Below are positions 9,614-20,560 of a DNA stretch of 64,000 bases, piece by piece. How positions within the stretch are numbered: position 1 is the stretch's first letter; each line of letters begins with the position of its first letter. Position numbers and translations under genes: made by a program. The DNA comes from an uncultured Alphaproteobacteria bacterium (GTDB lineage: Bacteria; Pseudomonadota; Alphaproteobacteria; HIMB59; GCA-002718135), in NCBI GenBank assembly GCA_902580765.1, contig CACHLW010000002.1, forward strand, positions 1 through 64,000, written 5' to 3'. Under the pieces are notes generated by a model that worked only from the letters and a program-made list of their open reading frames with translations, did not search any database and was not told the origin of the DNA.

Positions 9614-11536
9614 ATGGCAAAAGTAATTGGTATTGATTTAGGTACTACAAACTCCTGCGTTGCAGTAATGGACGGTAAGGAAGCAAAAGTAATTGAAAAC
9701 TCTGAAGGCGGAAGAACAACACCGTCAATGGTAGCATTCAGTGACACAAAAGAAAAACTTGTTGGACAATCAGCTAAAAGACAAGCAGTAACTAATTCTG
9801 AAAATACTTTATTTGCCATAAAAAGATTAATTGGAAGAACATTTGAGGATGAAGCTGTTAAGTCTGACAGCGGACTAGTACCTTATAAAATAGTAAAAGG
9901 TGATAACGGCGATGCTTGGGTAGAATCACGTGGAGATAAATATAGTCCAAGTCAAATTAGTGCATTTATTTTACAAAAAATGAAAGAGACAGCAGAGTCT
10001 TATTTAGGAGATACTGTTACACAAGCAGTTATAACAGTTCCCGCATATTTTAATGATGCTCAAAGACAAGCAACAAAAGATGCTGGAAAAATAGCTGGAC
10101 TAGAAGTCTTGAGAATTATTAACGAGCCTACTGCTGCAGCGTTAGCATATGGTTTAGATAAGAAGAAAACAGGCACAGTTGCTGTTTACGATCTTGGTGG
10201 AGGTACATTTGATATTTCTATCTTAGAAATTGGTGACGGTGTTTTTGAAGTTAAATCAACCAATGGTGACACACATCTTGGTGGTGAAGATTTTGATCTT
10301 AAAATTATTGATTATCTTGCTGACGAATTCAAAAAAGATAATGGTATCGATTTACGATCAGACAAACTTGCCCTTCAACGTTTGAAAGAGGCAGCTGAGA
10401 AAGCAAAAATTGAATTATCAAGTTCAACTGAAACAGAAGTTAACTTGCCATTCATAACAGCTGATCAATCTGGCCCTAAACATTTAACGATTAAATTATC
10501 GAGAGCAAAACTTGAAGCTATTGTAGGTGAACTTTTAAACCAAAGTTTAAAACCTTGCGAAATGGCACTCAAAGATGCTGGATTACAAGCTGCTGAAATT
10601 GATGATGTTATTTTGGTTGGTGGTATGACAAGAATGCCTAAAGTAACGGAGATAGTGAAAAACTTCTTTGGTAAAGAACCTAATAAAGGTGTTAACCCAG
10701 ATGAAGTTGTTGCATCTGGTGCTGCAATTCAAGCAGGAGTATTACAAGGTGATGTCAAAGATGTACTACTACTTGACGTTACACCTTTATCACTTGGTAT
10801 TGAAACTCTTGGTGGTGTATTTACAAAACTTATTGATAAAAACACAACTATCCCAACAAAGAAGAGCCAGGTATTTTCTACCGCTGAAGATAATCAGAGT
10901 GCAGTAACTATTAGAGTTTTTCAAGGTGAAAGAGAGATGGCTGCTGATAACAAATTACTAGGTCAGTTTGATCTAGTGGGTATTCCACCTGCCGCAAGAG
11001 GAATGCCTCAAATTGAAGTAACTTTTGATATCGATGCAAATGGTATTGTAAACGTTTCGGCTAAAGACAAATCAACTGGTAAAGAACAACAAATCAAAAT
11101 CCAAGCTTCTGGCGGATTATCAGATGAAGAGATTGAAAAAATGGTTAAAGAAGCAGAAGAAAACGCTGAAGCTGACAAAAAGAAAAGAGAAGCTGTTGAT
11201 ACAAGAAACCATGCCGATAGTTTAATTAATGAAACTGAAAAGAACTTAAAAGAGCACGGAGATAAAATTCCTGAAGCTGATAGAAATAAAATCACTGAAG
11301 ATATTGAAGAGCTCAAGAAAGTAAAAGATGGTGAGGATTTAGAAGCTATAAAATCTAAAACTGAAGCACTTGTTCAGTCATCTCTTAAAATGGGTGAAGC
11401 AATTTATAAACAAAACCCTCAAGGTGCTGGACCTCAACCTGATCCATCTGGTGCTGAACCATCAGCTGATAATACTAAAGATGAAAAAGTTGTAGATGCT
11501 GAATTTGAAGAAGTAGACGAAGATAAAAAAGATTAA
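9614..11536 (+). CDS. dnaK: Molecular chaperone DnaK
   Basis: [19 protein letters not shown]...[15 protein letters not shown]; full length, 640 aa. Confidence 0.99.
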   Translation: MAKVIGIDLGTTNSCVAVMDGKEAKVIENSEGGRTTPSMVAFSDTKEKLVGQSAKRQAVTNSENTLFAIKRLIGRTFEDEAVKSDSGLVPYKIVKGDNGDAWVESRGDKYSPSQISAFILQKMKETAESYLGDTVTQAVITVPAYFNDAQRQATKDAGKIAGLEVLRIINEPTAAALAYGLDKKKTGTVAVYDLGGGTFDISILEIGDGVFEVKSTNGDTHLGGEDFDLKIIDYLADEFKKDNGIDLRSDKLALQRLKEAAEKAKIELSSSTETEVNLPFITADQSGPKHLTIKLSRAKLEAIVGELLNQSLKPCEMALKDAGLQAAEIDDVILVGGMTRMPKVTEIVKNFFGKEPNKGVNPDEVVASGAAIQAGVLQGDVKDVLLLDVTPLSLGIETLGGVFTKLIDKNTTIPTKKSQVFSTAEDNQSAVTIRVFQGEREMAADNKLLGQFDLVGIPPAARGMPQIEVTFDIDANGIVNVSAKDKSTGKEQQIKIQASGGLSDEEIEKMVKEAEENAEADKKKREAVDTRNHADSLINETEKNLKEHGDKIPEADRNKITEDIEELKKVKDGEDLEAIKSKTEALVQSSLKMGEAIYKQNPQGAGPQPDPSGAEPSADNTKDEKVVDAEFEEVDEDKKD

Positions 11537-11564
11537 CGCTCCATAATTTTTATAAGGAGGAGAT

Positions 11565-12698
11565 GTGGCTGATAAAGATTTCTATGAGATACTAGGTGTT
11601 CAACGAAATGCCAGTGAAGACGAAATAAAAAAAGCTTATAGAAAACAGGCCATGAAATATCATCCTGATCGTAACAAGGATGACAAAACAGCTGAAAGAA
11701 AATTCAAAGAAGCAGCTGCTGCTTACGAAGTTCTAAAAGATTCAGAAAAAAGATCAGCGTATGATCAATATGGACATGACGCTTTCAAACAAGGTGGAAT
11801 GGGTGGAGCTCAAGGCTTTGGAGATTTTGCAGGGGGCTTTTCTGATATCTTTGAAGAGTTCTTTGGTGGGGGTTTTGGAGGACAATCGTCAAGAAGACGA
11901 GGACCTCAAAGAGGAAGTGATCTTCGTTATAATATGTCCGTTTCACTATTCGAAGCTTTCACTGGAAAGAAACCACAAATAAGAATTCCAACTTATGTTG
12001 GTTGTGATGCTTGTGCAGCAACTGGAAGTGCAGATAAATCTGGGCCGAGTACTTGTTCTACCTGTGGTGGTGCAGGAAAAGTACGATCTCAACAAGGCTT
12101 CTTTTCTATTGAAAGACCATGCCCTACATGTGGCGGAGAAGGTTCAAGTATAAAAAATCCGTGTCTTAAATGTTCTGGAACTGGAAATATTAAAAAACAA
12201 AAAACGATTTCAGTCACTATCCCTGCTGGTGTTGATACGGGTACAAGAATTCGAATAGCTGGTGAAGGAGAGCCTGGTGAAAGAGGTGCGGCTAATGGAG
12301 ATCTGTATATTTTTGTTGAGGTTCAAAAGGATAAACTCTTTGAAAGAGAAGAAGAAAATTTATTTTGTGAAATACCAATTTCAATCACTACTGCAATTTT
12401 AGGTGGTGAAATAGAAGTACCAACAATAGAAGGAAAAAAAGCCAGACTTAATATTCCAGCGGGAACTCAATCTGAGACTCAATTTAGACTGCGGGGTAAA
12501 GGAATGAGTATTCTTCGACAAAGCAGACGCGGAGATATGTATGTGCAAGCAAACGTTGAAATACCAGTCAATCTAAATACTAAACAAAAAAATATTTTGA
12601 GAGAGTTCGAAAATGAAGGCGGAACCTCAAAAAAACATAGTCCAAAATCACAAGGTTTTTTCTCAAAATTAAAAGAAGTCTGGGAAGATTTAACTTAA
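11565..12698 (+). CDS. dnaJ: Molecular chaperone DnaJ
   Basis: J domain with HPDRNKD; four CxxCxG-type zinc motifs; GTG start after strong SD aaggagg. Confidence 0.98.
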   Translation: MADKDFYEILGVQRNASEDEIKKAYRKQAMKYHPDRNKDDKTAERKFKEAAAAYEVLKDSEKRSAYDQYGHDAFKQGGMGGAQGFGDFAGGFSDIFEEFFGGGFGGQSSRRRGPQRGSDLRYNMSVSLFEAFTGKKPQIRIPTYVGCDACAATGSADKSGPSTCSTCGGAGKVRSQQGFFSIERPCPTCGGEGSSIKNPCLKCSGTGNIKKQKTISVTIPAGVDTGTRIRIAGEGEPGERGAANGDLYIFVEVQKDKLFEREEENLFCEIPISITTAILGGEIEVPTIEGKKARLNIPAGTQSETQFRLRGKGMSILRQSRRGDMYVQANVEIPVNLNTKQKNILREFENEGGTSKKHSPKSQGFFSKLKEVWEDLT

Positions 12699-12739
12699 TT
12701 TCTTTTCAACTTACAATCACCAAAGTATAAGAAGTTTTT

Positions 12740-13540
12740 ATGGCAAAAATTAAAATAGCAGTTGCAGGTTGTCTTGGCCGAATGGGTCAGGAAATATCAA
12801 AACAAATTTTACAAAATAAAAATTTAGAATTTTTGGGTGGCTTTGAACACAATAAACATAAACATATAAATAAACCATTAAATAAAGTTTCAGACATACT
12901 ATCTTCAAAATTGGTTACTGCTAATTCAACTCAATTGATCAAAGAAGCAAATGTTATAATTGATTTTACAACACCGGAGTCTACGTTAGATAATTTAAAG
13001 ATTGCTTCTGCAAACAAAACAGCTGTTGTTATAGGTACAACTGGAATGACAGATATGCAAAAAAAGAAAGTAAAAGGTTATTCAAAAAAAATTCCAATAC
13101 TTATGTCTTCCAATATGAGTGTAGGTGTCAATTTATTGTTTAATTTAGTAAAACAAACTGCATCAGCTTTAAAAGATACTGATTATGATATTGAAATTGC
13201 TGAGACTCATCACAAACATAAAAAAGATGCCCCTTCTGGAACTGCATTATCTCTAGGCGAGTATGCTGCTGAAGGAAGAAAAGCTAAATTAAATAAATCA
13301 AAAGTTTTAGATCGTACAAAAAAACTTACATCTAGAAAAAAAGGTGACATCGGTTTTTCAGTTACAAGAGGTGGAGAAATAGCAGGCGAACATATAGTAA
13401 GTTTTATAGGAGTTAATGATAGAATAGACTTAGTTCATAAGGCTAACAACAGGTCTATTTTTGTTAGTGGAGCAATTGAGGCAGCGAAGTTTATTTCAAA
13501 GAAAAAGCAGGGTTTGTTTAATTTAAAAGATATATTTTAG
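12740..13540 (+). CDS. dapB: 4-hydroxy-tetrahydrodipicolinate reductase
   Basis: IAVAGCLGRMGQEI; GTTGM; ETHHKHKKDAPSGTAL. Confidence 0.97.
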   Translation: MAKIKIAVAGCLGRMGQEISKQILQNKNLEFLGGFEHNKHKHINKPLNKVSDILSSKLVTANSTQLIKEANVIIDFTTPESTLDNLKIASANKTAVVIGTTGMTDMQKKKVKGYSKKIPILMSSNMSVGVNLLFNLVKQTASALKDTDYDIEIAETHHKHKKDAPSGTALSLGEYAAEGRKAKLNKSKVLDRTKKLTSRKKGDIGFSVTRGGEIAGEHIVSFIGVNDRIDLVHKANNRSIFVSGAIEAAKFISKKKQGLFNLKDIF

Positions 13541-13552
13541 AATCAATCTAAA
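13536..13552. promoter_or_regulatory. Palindromic operator candidate (Irr/ICE-box-like)
   Basis: TTTAGAATCAATCTAAA, in a longer perfect inverted repeat TTTTAGA-ATCAA-TCTAAAA; 68 bp upstream of the protease gene; same motif at 46474. Confidence 0.45.
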
Positions 13553-13620
13553 ATAAAAGTATTTAATTTTATTAATTTATAATTATTTAAATTTTTTTTA
13601 AATTGATTTAGTTTTAATTT

Positions 13621-16062
13621 ATGAAAAAGTTTCTCAACAGCATTTTATTTGCCTCTCTATCACTATTTTTATTTAACTGCGGTGGTGGTGGTGGCGGCGG
13701 CTTATCTAATAGTTATAATTCAGGATCATCTTCTTCTGGAGGGACGTTTTTAGATAGTAACAATTCTGCAACTTATAATTCAACAACTGCATCTAATCAC
13801 CAAGGTTATGATGCGTACGAGAATGTAAAAGGAACATCTCAATCCTCCCACCAAAATCCTTTTGATGTCACCAATGTGTATAAAGCATATGGATATGGTT
13901 TTAGTGGAAGTGGAAAAAGAATTGCAATTCTTGACAAATATTTTGATGCTCAACATTACGTATATACTAATAAAACTGACGTTAGTACGTACGGTACACT
14001 AACTGCAGACAATTCAAGTAATTATCATGGTAATTCAGTAGCTGGAGTCGCTGCTGGGTATTTAGATACTAGTTATTCTGGAACTGTGGCTTCTCATGGA
14101 GTTGCATATGATGCAGATCTTCATTTATCAGATTATTCTCAAAAAGGTGGAGAAACATATTATGCTACTCATTGGGCTAATGCCACAGATGATGCTGAAT
14201 CATCTGCCACAGTAGCGCAAAATAACAGCTGGGGTTTCACAAATACTGCTTACAGTTCTTCCACAAGTTATACTTCGGCATCAGTTGCAACTCTTGCTAC
14301 TAATGCAGGTCTTACCTCTAACGCATCATCAATTGATGCTTACATAACTGCACTAAATTCATTTCAAGATACTGGAGTGATTGTTTATGCATTATCAAAC
14401 ACTACCAGTTTAAGCGATGCAGATGTACCTGCAGCACTTCCTGAAATTTATACTCAACTTAATGAAGCTTGGATTACTGCTGTAAATGTTGATGTTACTG
14501 GATCGGCAGGCAGTGAGTCATATTCAATCAAATCTGCTCCATGTGGTTCTACAGCTAAATATTGTTTAGGAGCAGATGGTTGGTACATTGGGGGTGGGGC
14601 ATATTATGCAGGAGGATCTAGTTACTTCAGTACTTCTGGTCTTACTGGCACATCATTTGTTGCTCCTCAAATATCAGGTGCTATTGCAATACTAGCTGAA
14701 GCTTTTCCATCTCAAACTCCAGCTCAATGGACTGATAGACTTCTCGCATCTGCCGACAACTCTTTTTTTTCAGCAACAGGCAATGTCTCATTTGCAAACG
14801 GTATAACACATGCTTATAATTCTACATATGGGCATGGTATCATGGATATCTATGCAGCATTAAGACCAATAACTTCATCACGTATGCAGGAGTCAATTTT
14901 AATTGGTGATAATATAGAGAATGCTTCAGTTCACAATTTGAACAAATCAAATTTAATAGATGGACTAATATTTGGTGATTCAATTTCAAATTCATTTAGA
15001 GGTAAAAAAAGTTACTTTTATGATGCACTATACGGAGCATTTGAATATAATTTTGATAGTCATTTAGTTAATGGAAAATCTAAAAAAACTACTAATTTAG
15101 AAAATTCCTTTGATAAAAATAAATTCAAGTCTTTTTCTACTGAATTAAATAATTCTGAAAAAAAGTTAAATTATTCTTTTGTAGTTGATGAAAATAATTA
15201 TTTGTTACCAGAAGAAGGCATTTCTTACTCCGTTAGTGGCAATAATCACAACCTAAATACTTCTTATAATTATCCCCTAGATATTAATTTAGGATTTGTT
15301 TCTTCAGAGGATATTAACACATTTAATAATAACGATAATATATTATTACATTATTTAAGTAGCAAAGATAACATATATAATCTGAGCACTAATATCTTTA
15401 AAAATGAAAATTCCAATATTAGTCTTGGTTACATGCAGACAGAAGATAAGTTTTCCTTGGATAAAAAAGGTTATGTTTTGTCTTATGTAAACCTTAAAAA
15501 AGATAATGCTTTTCTGGCAGGTATTACTACTGAAAGGGATGGGTTTTTAGATAACAAGTTTAGCGGTGCATTTTCACTAGATAAAAATGATAATCCTACT
15601 AATTTTATTAGTTTTAGACAAAATGCGAAGTTAGGAAAAAATGAACTTATGTTCGTTTCTTCTTATGGGTCTACCAAAGTTTCAACATCGCCAAATTCAC
15701 TCATTACAAACGTTGATAACGTAAATACATCAAGTTTCTCCATTAATTTAAGTAGAAAAGAATTACTAAATAAAAAAGATAGATTTATATTTTCTATCTC
15801 ACAACCCCAGAGAGTTGAAAATGGAAGAATGAGATACTTGGTGCCACAATTAAACGATAAAGACGGAACGCTTAATTATAATCAATATGAAACGAAACTA
15901 AAACCTTCAGGCAGACAGATTGATTTTTCATTAGATTATATCCTGAATTTAAATGAAAACATGATGCTTTCTTTTCAAGGAAAGATAATAGATGACTATT
16001 CTCATGTAGCAAAGGATACTTTTGATGCTTCACTAATCACATCATTCAAATATAAATTTTAG
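13621..16062 (+). CDS. Subtilisin-like (S8) serine protease, predicted lipoprotein with C-terminal autotransporter-like beta-domain
   Basis: Lipobox LFNC then Gly7; triad contexts ILDKYFD / YHGNSVAGVAAG / GTSFVAPQISG; C-terminal beta-rich region ending in SFKYKF. Confidence 0.85.
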   Translation: MKKFLNSILFASLSLFLFNCGGGGGGGLSNSYNSGSSSSGGTFLDSNNSATYNSTTASNHQGYDAYENVKGTSQSSHQNPFDVTNVYKAYGYGFSGSGKRIAILDKYFDAQHYVYTNKTDVSTYGTLTADNSSNYHGNSVAGVAAGYLDTSYSGTVASHGVAYDADLHLSDYSQKGGETYYATHWANATDDAESSATVAQNNSWGFTNTAYSSSTSYTSASVATLATNAGLTSNASSIDAYITALNSFQDTGVIVYALSNTTSLSDADVPAALPEIYTQLNEAWITAVNVDVTGSAGSESYSIKSAPCGSTAKYCLGADGWYIGGGAYYAGGSSYFSTSGLTGTSFVAPQISGAIAILAEAFPSQTPAQWTDRLLASADNSFFSATGNVSFANGITHAYNSTYGHGIMDIYAALRPITSSRMQESILIGDNIENASVHNLNKSNLIDGLIFGDSISNSFRGKKSYFYDALYGAFEYNFDSHLVNGKSKKTTNLENSFDKNKFKSFSTELNNSEKKLNYSFVVDENNYLLPEEGISYSVSGNNHNLNTSYNYPLDINLGFVSSEDINTFNNNDNILLHYLSSKDNIYNLSTNIFKNENSNISLGYMQTEDKFSLDKKGYVLSYVNLKKDNAFLAGITTERDGFLDNKFSGAFSLDKNDNPTNFISFRQNAKLGKNELMFVSSYGSTKVSTSPNSLITNVDNVNTSSFSINLSRKELLNKKDRFIFSISQPQRVENGRMRYLVPQLNDKDGTLNYNQYETKLKPSGRQIDFSLDYILNLNENMMLSFQGKIIDDYSHVAKDTFDASLITSFKYKF

Positions 16063-16451
16063 TGAAAAATAAATTACTATTAATATTTTCAATTATTTTT
16101 ATTTTTTCATGCTCTTACAAAACAGATGAAATAAATTACAAAGAGCAAAACAAAAGATTTGATTATACATCTATAGATAATTTTAAAAAATCATTGGTTG
16201 AGCATTTTAACGATGATTTAAATAGATTTGATAAGTCAAAAGTTGAGGAAATTGAAATTAATGTAGAAACCAATATTGATTATGTTGATATTATTAAAAA
16301 TAATTCTCATGAAAAATTTATTACTAACAATCCTAATAAAATTTACATATTTGTAAATTTTATTTTATTAAATGAATATTCAGATCAAATAGTATTTGAA
16401 TCTATGCAATCTTATTTACGATATTTAACTAAAGATAAAATATTAAGATAA
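16062..16451 (+). CDS. Small lipoprotein of unknown function, translationally coupled to the protease
   Basis: GTG start overlaps protease stop (TAGTG); signal IFIFSCSYK lipobox. Confidence 0.6.
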   Translation: MKNKLLLIFSIIFIFSCSYKTDEINYKEQNKRFDYTSIDNFKKSLVEHFNDDLNRFDKSKVEEIEINVETNIDYVDIIKNNSHEKFITNNPNKIYIFVNFILLNEYSDQIVFESMQSYLRYLTKDKILR

Positions 16452-16463
16452 ATTCTTTAAAAT

Positions 16464-16907
16464 TTAAGATGACAATCTTTCCCTGATCCTAAAGTATAAT
16501 CTTTCTTTTAAGTCAGAGTGTAAAAACGTAGCTACCTCTGTTTCTTTATTTGACTCTCTTATTGATAGTTTGGATTTATTTTTAAATTTTGTAAAAAAAA
16601 CTTTTGACCAATAAGTGTTGAATTTAGATGAATGTAAAAGTTTATCACCTTTATATTTTTTTATAGATATTTCTTTTTGATTAATTTTAATTTCATCCTT
16701 AATATTTTTTTCTTTGAAATATAAGCGGATTAAATAAAAAATTATTAAGTATTCAAGCCCAAGAAATATAGATACGGGCCAAGCACCTTGTACAATAAGA
16801 AAAATAGAGAATAATGAAATCCAACTTATAAAAATAATTCCTAAAACTAAAAAGACTGATTTAGAGCAACTTTGATAAGGTCTTACATTTTCATTCATTG
16901 AATTCAT
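16464..16907 (-). CDS. DUF2244-family membrane protein (track ORF extends to 16982; internal Met preferred)
   Basis: Two TM segments; ...LIVQGAWPVSIFLGLEYLIIFYLIRLYFK resembles the DUF2244 core. Confidence 0.7.
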   Translation of the reverse strand: MNSMNENVRPYQSCSKSVFLVLGIIFISWISLFSIFLIVQGAWPVSIFLGLEYLIIFYLIRLYFKEKNIKDEIKINQKEISIKKYKGDKLLHSSKFNTYWSKVFFTKFKNKSKLSIRESNKETEVATFLHSDLKERLYFRIRERLSS

Positions 16908-17116
16908 ATTGTTACAATAGTATAAAAAAACCCTTGTGATAAAGAGACATATGTGCACAGATATTAAATCGATAATTTGCATTTTATTATCAATTTATAA
17001 TTGCTTCCAAATCCTAAAAAATGGCTAAATTCCTTTGATCTCTTGCTAATTTAGTAAGGAACATATAGATGCATCACCGAAAAAATATTAAGTAATAATC
17101 TTTATTTAATGGTGGT

Positions 17117-20100
17117 TTGATGAAAAAGATTAGTAAAATTTTAGCAGCAAACAGAAGTGAAATTGCTATTCGAATTTTCAGAGCTGCCGAAGAGTCTGGC
17201 ATTAAAACAGCTGCTATTTATTCTAAAGAAGATCGTTTTGCTATTCATAGATTTAAAACAGATGAAAGTTATTTAGTTGGTGAAGGTAAAGGTCCAATAC
17301 AAGCATATTTAGATATAGACTCCATAATTAAAATTGCTAAAGACGCTCAGGTGGACGCAATTCATCCTGGTTATGGATTTTTATCTGAGAGTCCTGAACT
17401 AGCTGAGCAATGTGAAAAAAATGACATAACATTTATTGGTCCTAGTAAAGAAATACTAAAAAGATTTGGAAATAAAACTGAAGCTAAAAAAGTTGCAGAA
17501 GAAGCAAAGGTGGACACAGTTCCGTCTGTCCCTGTAACAAAAGAAAATTTAAAAAGTGTTGGAAAAGAAGTTGAGAAAATTGGTTACCCAGTAATTGTCA
17601 AAGCTAGTTGGGGTGGTGGAGGTCGAGGAATGCGTGTTGTTAAATCAAGCAACGAATTAATAGATCAAATCACTACTGCTCAAAGTGAGTCACTTAAAGC
17701 TTTTGGAAAAGATGAGGTTTTTATAGAAAAATTTTTAGAAGATGCTGCTCACATTGAAGTTCAAATTTTAGGTGACAGACATGGAAATATTTTACATCTT
17801 TTTGAAAGAGATTGTTCTCTTCAAAGAAGGCATCAAAAAATTATTGAAAGAGCGCCTGCACATTTTCTTGAAGATAAAACTCGAGAAGAAATTTGTAACG
17901 CTGCTATTAAAATTGCAAAACAAGTTAAATACTTTGGTGCAGGAACTGTTGAATTTTTGTTTGATAAAAAGTCTGGTGAATTTTATTTCATTGAAGTTAA
18001 CCCGAGAATTCAAGTTGAACACACTGTAACCGAAGAAGTAACTGGTATTGATATTGTAAAAGCCCAAATTAAAATTGCAGAAGGTGAAAAAATTGGAAGT
18101 CACCCAGCACTTCCTAAACAAGAAGACATTCATCTAAATGGATTTGCTATTCAATGTAGAGTTACCACCGAAGATCCGCTTAATAATTTTATGCCAGATT
18201 ATGGGAAGATAATGACATATCGATCAGCCGCCGGTTTTGGTGTCAGATTAGATGCAGCAAATGCTTCTTCAGGTTCAATCATCACACCATATTATGATTC
18301 TTTACTTGTAAAAGTAACAACTTGGGCAAAGCATCAAGACGATTGTATTAAAAGAATGGATAGGGCTTTACGAGAATTTAGAATTAGAGGTGTTAAAACA
18401 AATTTAGTATTTCTTGAGTCTCTTATAAATAACAAAGATTTCCTTCAAGGAAATTACAATACAAACTTTGTTGACACTAAAAAAGAGCTTTATACCTATA
18501 ATCCTCAAAAAGATCGAGCATCTAAAATTGTATCTTATCTTGGAAATATAATTGTAAATGGACACAATGATATATCTGGAAGAGACAGTAGCAATTCGAC
18601 TGTAGAAGTTCAAATTCCTATTTCAAATATTAAAAGTGAAAAAAACAATTATGTAAAGGATTTAGAAACTTTGGGTCCAGAAAAATTTGCAACAAAAATA
18701 AAAAAAACACCCTATACGTTAATTACTGACACAACGATGCGTGATGCACACCAATCGCTTCTTGCTACAAGAATGAGAACAGATGATCTTATTAACATTG
18801 CTGAATATTATAGTGAAAATCTAAGCAACTTGTTCTCATTAGAATGTTGGGGCGGTGCAACCTTCGATACATCGATGCGTTTTTTAAAAGAGGATCCTTG
18901 GGATAGACTAGCAAGATTAAACAAAAGGGCGCCTAACCTTCTTAAACAAATGCTCTTTAGAGGATCTAATGCTGTTGGATATAAAAATTATCCAGATAAC
19001 GTTGTTAAACATTTTATTCAACAATCAGCAGAAGCTGGAATTGATGTATTCCGAGTTTTTGACTCATTAAATCTAATTGATAATATGCGTGTTGCAATTG
19101 ATGAAGTACGCAATCAAAATAAAATTTGTGAAGGAACTATCTGTTATACAAATGATGTAACTGATCAAAATGAGAAAAAATATACATTAAAATATTATAT
19201 TGATCTTGTAAAAGATTTAGAGAAAGCAGGAGCACATATTATCGCTATTAAAGATATGGCGGGATTAGCAAAACCTAATGCTATAAAAAAATTAGTTAAA
19301 GAAATCAAACAAACAACTGATCTTCCAATTCATTTTCATACTCACGATACATCTGGTACTTCATCAGCTTCAGTTCTAGCTGCTATAGAAGAAAAGGTAG
19401 ATATCGTTGATCTTGCAATTGACTCGATGAGTGGTTTAACTTCACAACCTGCACTTGGATCAATCGTATCTATAATGAAACAAAATCATCAAGACCCAAA
19501 ACTTGATGAAGAGGCTATAAGAACACTATCTTTATATTGGGAACAAGTTCGTCAAAATTATCATGCATTTGAAACCGATTTCAAAGGTGGTAGTTCTGAT
19601 GTGTATCTTCACCAAATGCCTGGAGGTCAGTTTACAAATTTAAAAGAACAAGCGAGATCATTGGGAATTACAACTGATAAGTGGGGAATGGTTGCTAATA
19701 AATATGCAGAGGTAAACCAACTTTTTGGTGATATTGTGAAGGTAACACCTTCTTCAAAAATTGTAGGCGATATGGCGCTTTATATGATTGCTAATGATTT
19801 ATCTAAAGAAGATGTGTTAGACCCAAAAAAAGAAATTTCTTTTCCTGCTTCAGTTATCGAATTTTTTAAAGGGGAGATTGGTATACCTCAAGGAGGCTTT
19901 CCAAAAGAACTACAAAAAAAAGTTCTTGGTGATACTAAACCTTTAACAAAAAGACCTGGGGAAATTTTAGAATCAATTGATTTAGATAAAGAATCCAAAA
20001 ATTTAGAAGATGAAATAGGGATGAAAATTAATCAAACACATCTAGCTTCTTACTTAATGTATCCAAAAGTTTTTAAAGATTATGTTGATCACTTTAAGGA

Positions 20101-20560
20101 GTTTAGTGATACATCAATTCTTTCAACAGAATTATTTTTTTATGGTCCTCAACAAGATAAAGAATACACAATAGAAATTGATAAAGGAAAAAACCTTATC
20201 TTAAGATATTTAGCGAAAAGCGAAGTTAATAGTAATGGAAAGTGCTCCGTGTTTTTTGAAATTAACGGACAACCAAGAACAATAGATATAGAAAATAAAG
20301 AATTTTCAAAAAATATAACACAAAGAGCTAAAGCAGATGATAATAATTTGGATCATGTTGGATCTCCTTTGCCAGGCCAAGTTGCTAAAATATTTGTTCA
20401 ATCAGGCAGTAAGGTGATTAAAGGTGATAAGTTACTTGTAATCGAAGCTATGAAAATGGAAACTACAATAAATGCTGATAAAAGTGGAACCATCAAATCA
20501 ATTAATGTTGCATCTGGTGATAATGTGGAGACCAAAGATTTGCTTGTTGAAATTAGCTAG
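17117..20560 (+). CDS. pyc: Pyruvate carboxylase (biotin carboxylase, carboxyltransferase and biotinyl domains)
   Basis: KILAANRSEIAIRIFRAA; FIEVNPRIQVEHTVTEE; TDTTMRDAHQSLLATR; IEAMKMET. Confidence 0.99.
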   Translation: MMKKISKILAANRSEIAIRIFRAAEESGIKTAAIYSKEDRFAIHRFKTDESYLVGEGKGPIQAYLDIDSIIKIAKDAQVDAIHPGYGFLSESPELAEQCEKNDITFIGPSKEILKRFGNKTEAKKVAEEAKVDTVPSVPVTKENLKSVGKEVEKIGYPVIVKASWGGGGRGMRVVKSSNELIDQITTAQSESLKAFGKDEVFIEKFLEDAAHIEVQILGDRHGNILHLFERDCSLQRRHQKIIERAPAHFLEDKTREEICNAAIKIAKQVKYFGAGTVEFLFDKKSGEFYFIEVNPRIQVEHTVTEEVTGIDIVKAQIKIAEGEKIGSHPALPKQEDIHLNGFAIQCRVTTEDPLNNFMPDYGKIMTYRSAAGFGVRLDAANASSGSIITPYYDSLLVKVTTWAKHQDDCIKRMDRALREFRIRGVKTNLVFLESLINNKDFLQGNYNTNFVDTKKELYTYNPQKDRASKIVSYLGNIIVNGHNDISGRDSSNSTVEVQIPISNIKSEKNNYVKDLETLGPEKFATKIKKTPYTLITDTTMRDAHQSLLATRMRTDDLINIAEYYSENLSNLFSLECWGGATFDTSMRFLKEDPWDRLARLNKRAPNLLKQMLFRGSNAVGYKNYPDNVVKHFIQQSAEAGIDVFRVFDSLNLIDNMRVAIDEVRNQNKICEGTICYTNDVTDQNEKKYTLKYYIDLVKDLEKAGAHIIAIKDMAGLAKPNAIKKLVKEIKQTTDLPIHFHTHDTSGTSSASVLAAIEEKVDIVDLAIDSMSGLTSQPALGSIVSIMKQNHQDPKLDEEAIRTLSLYWEQVRQNYHAFETDFKGGSSDVYLHQMPGGQFTNLKEQARSLGITTDKWGMVANKYAEVNQLFGDIVKVTPSSKIVGDMALYMIANDLSKEDVLDPKKEISFPASVIEFFKGEIGIPQGGFPKELQKKVLGDTKPLTKRPGEILESIDLDKESKNLEDEIGMKINQTHLASYLMYPKVFKDYVDHFKEFSDTSILSTELFFYGPQQDKEYTIEIDKGKNLILRYLAKSEVNSNGKCSVFFEINGQPRTIDIENKEFSKNITQRAKADDNNLDHVGSPLPGQVAKIFVQSGSKVIKGDKLLVIEAMKMETTINADKSGTIKSINVASGDNVETKDLLVEIS

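Noticed and set aside
10668-10907. 79-aa ORF inside dnaK in another frame
   Set aside because: Low-complexity Leu/Gln-rich translation of a shifted dnaK frame.
17792-18133. 113-aa antisense ORF in pyc
   Set aside because: Biased composition (Phe/Asn-rich), wholly inside pyc, no motif.
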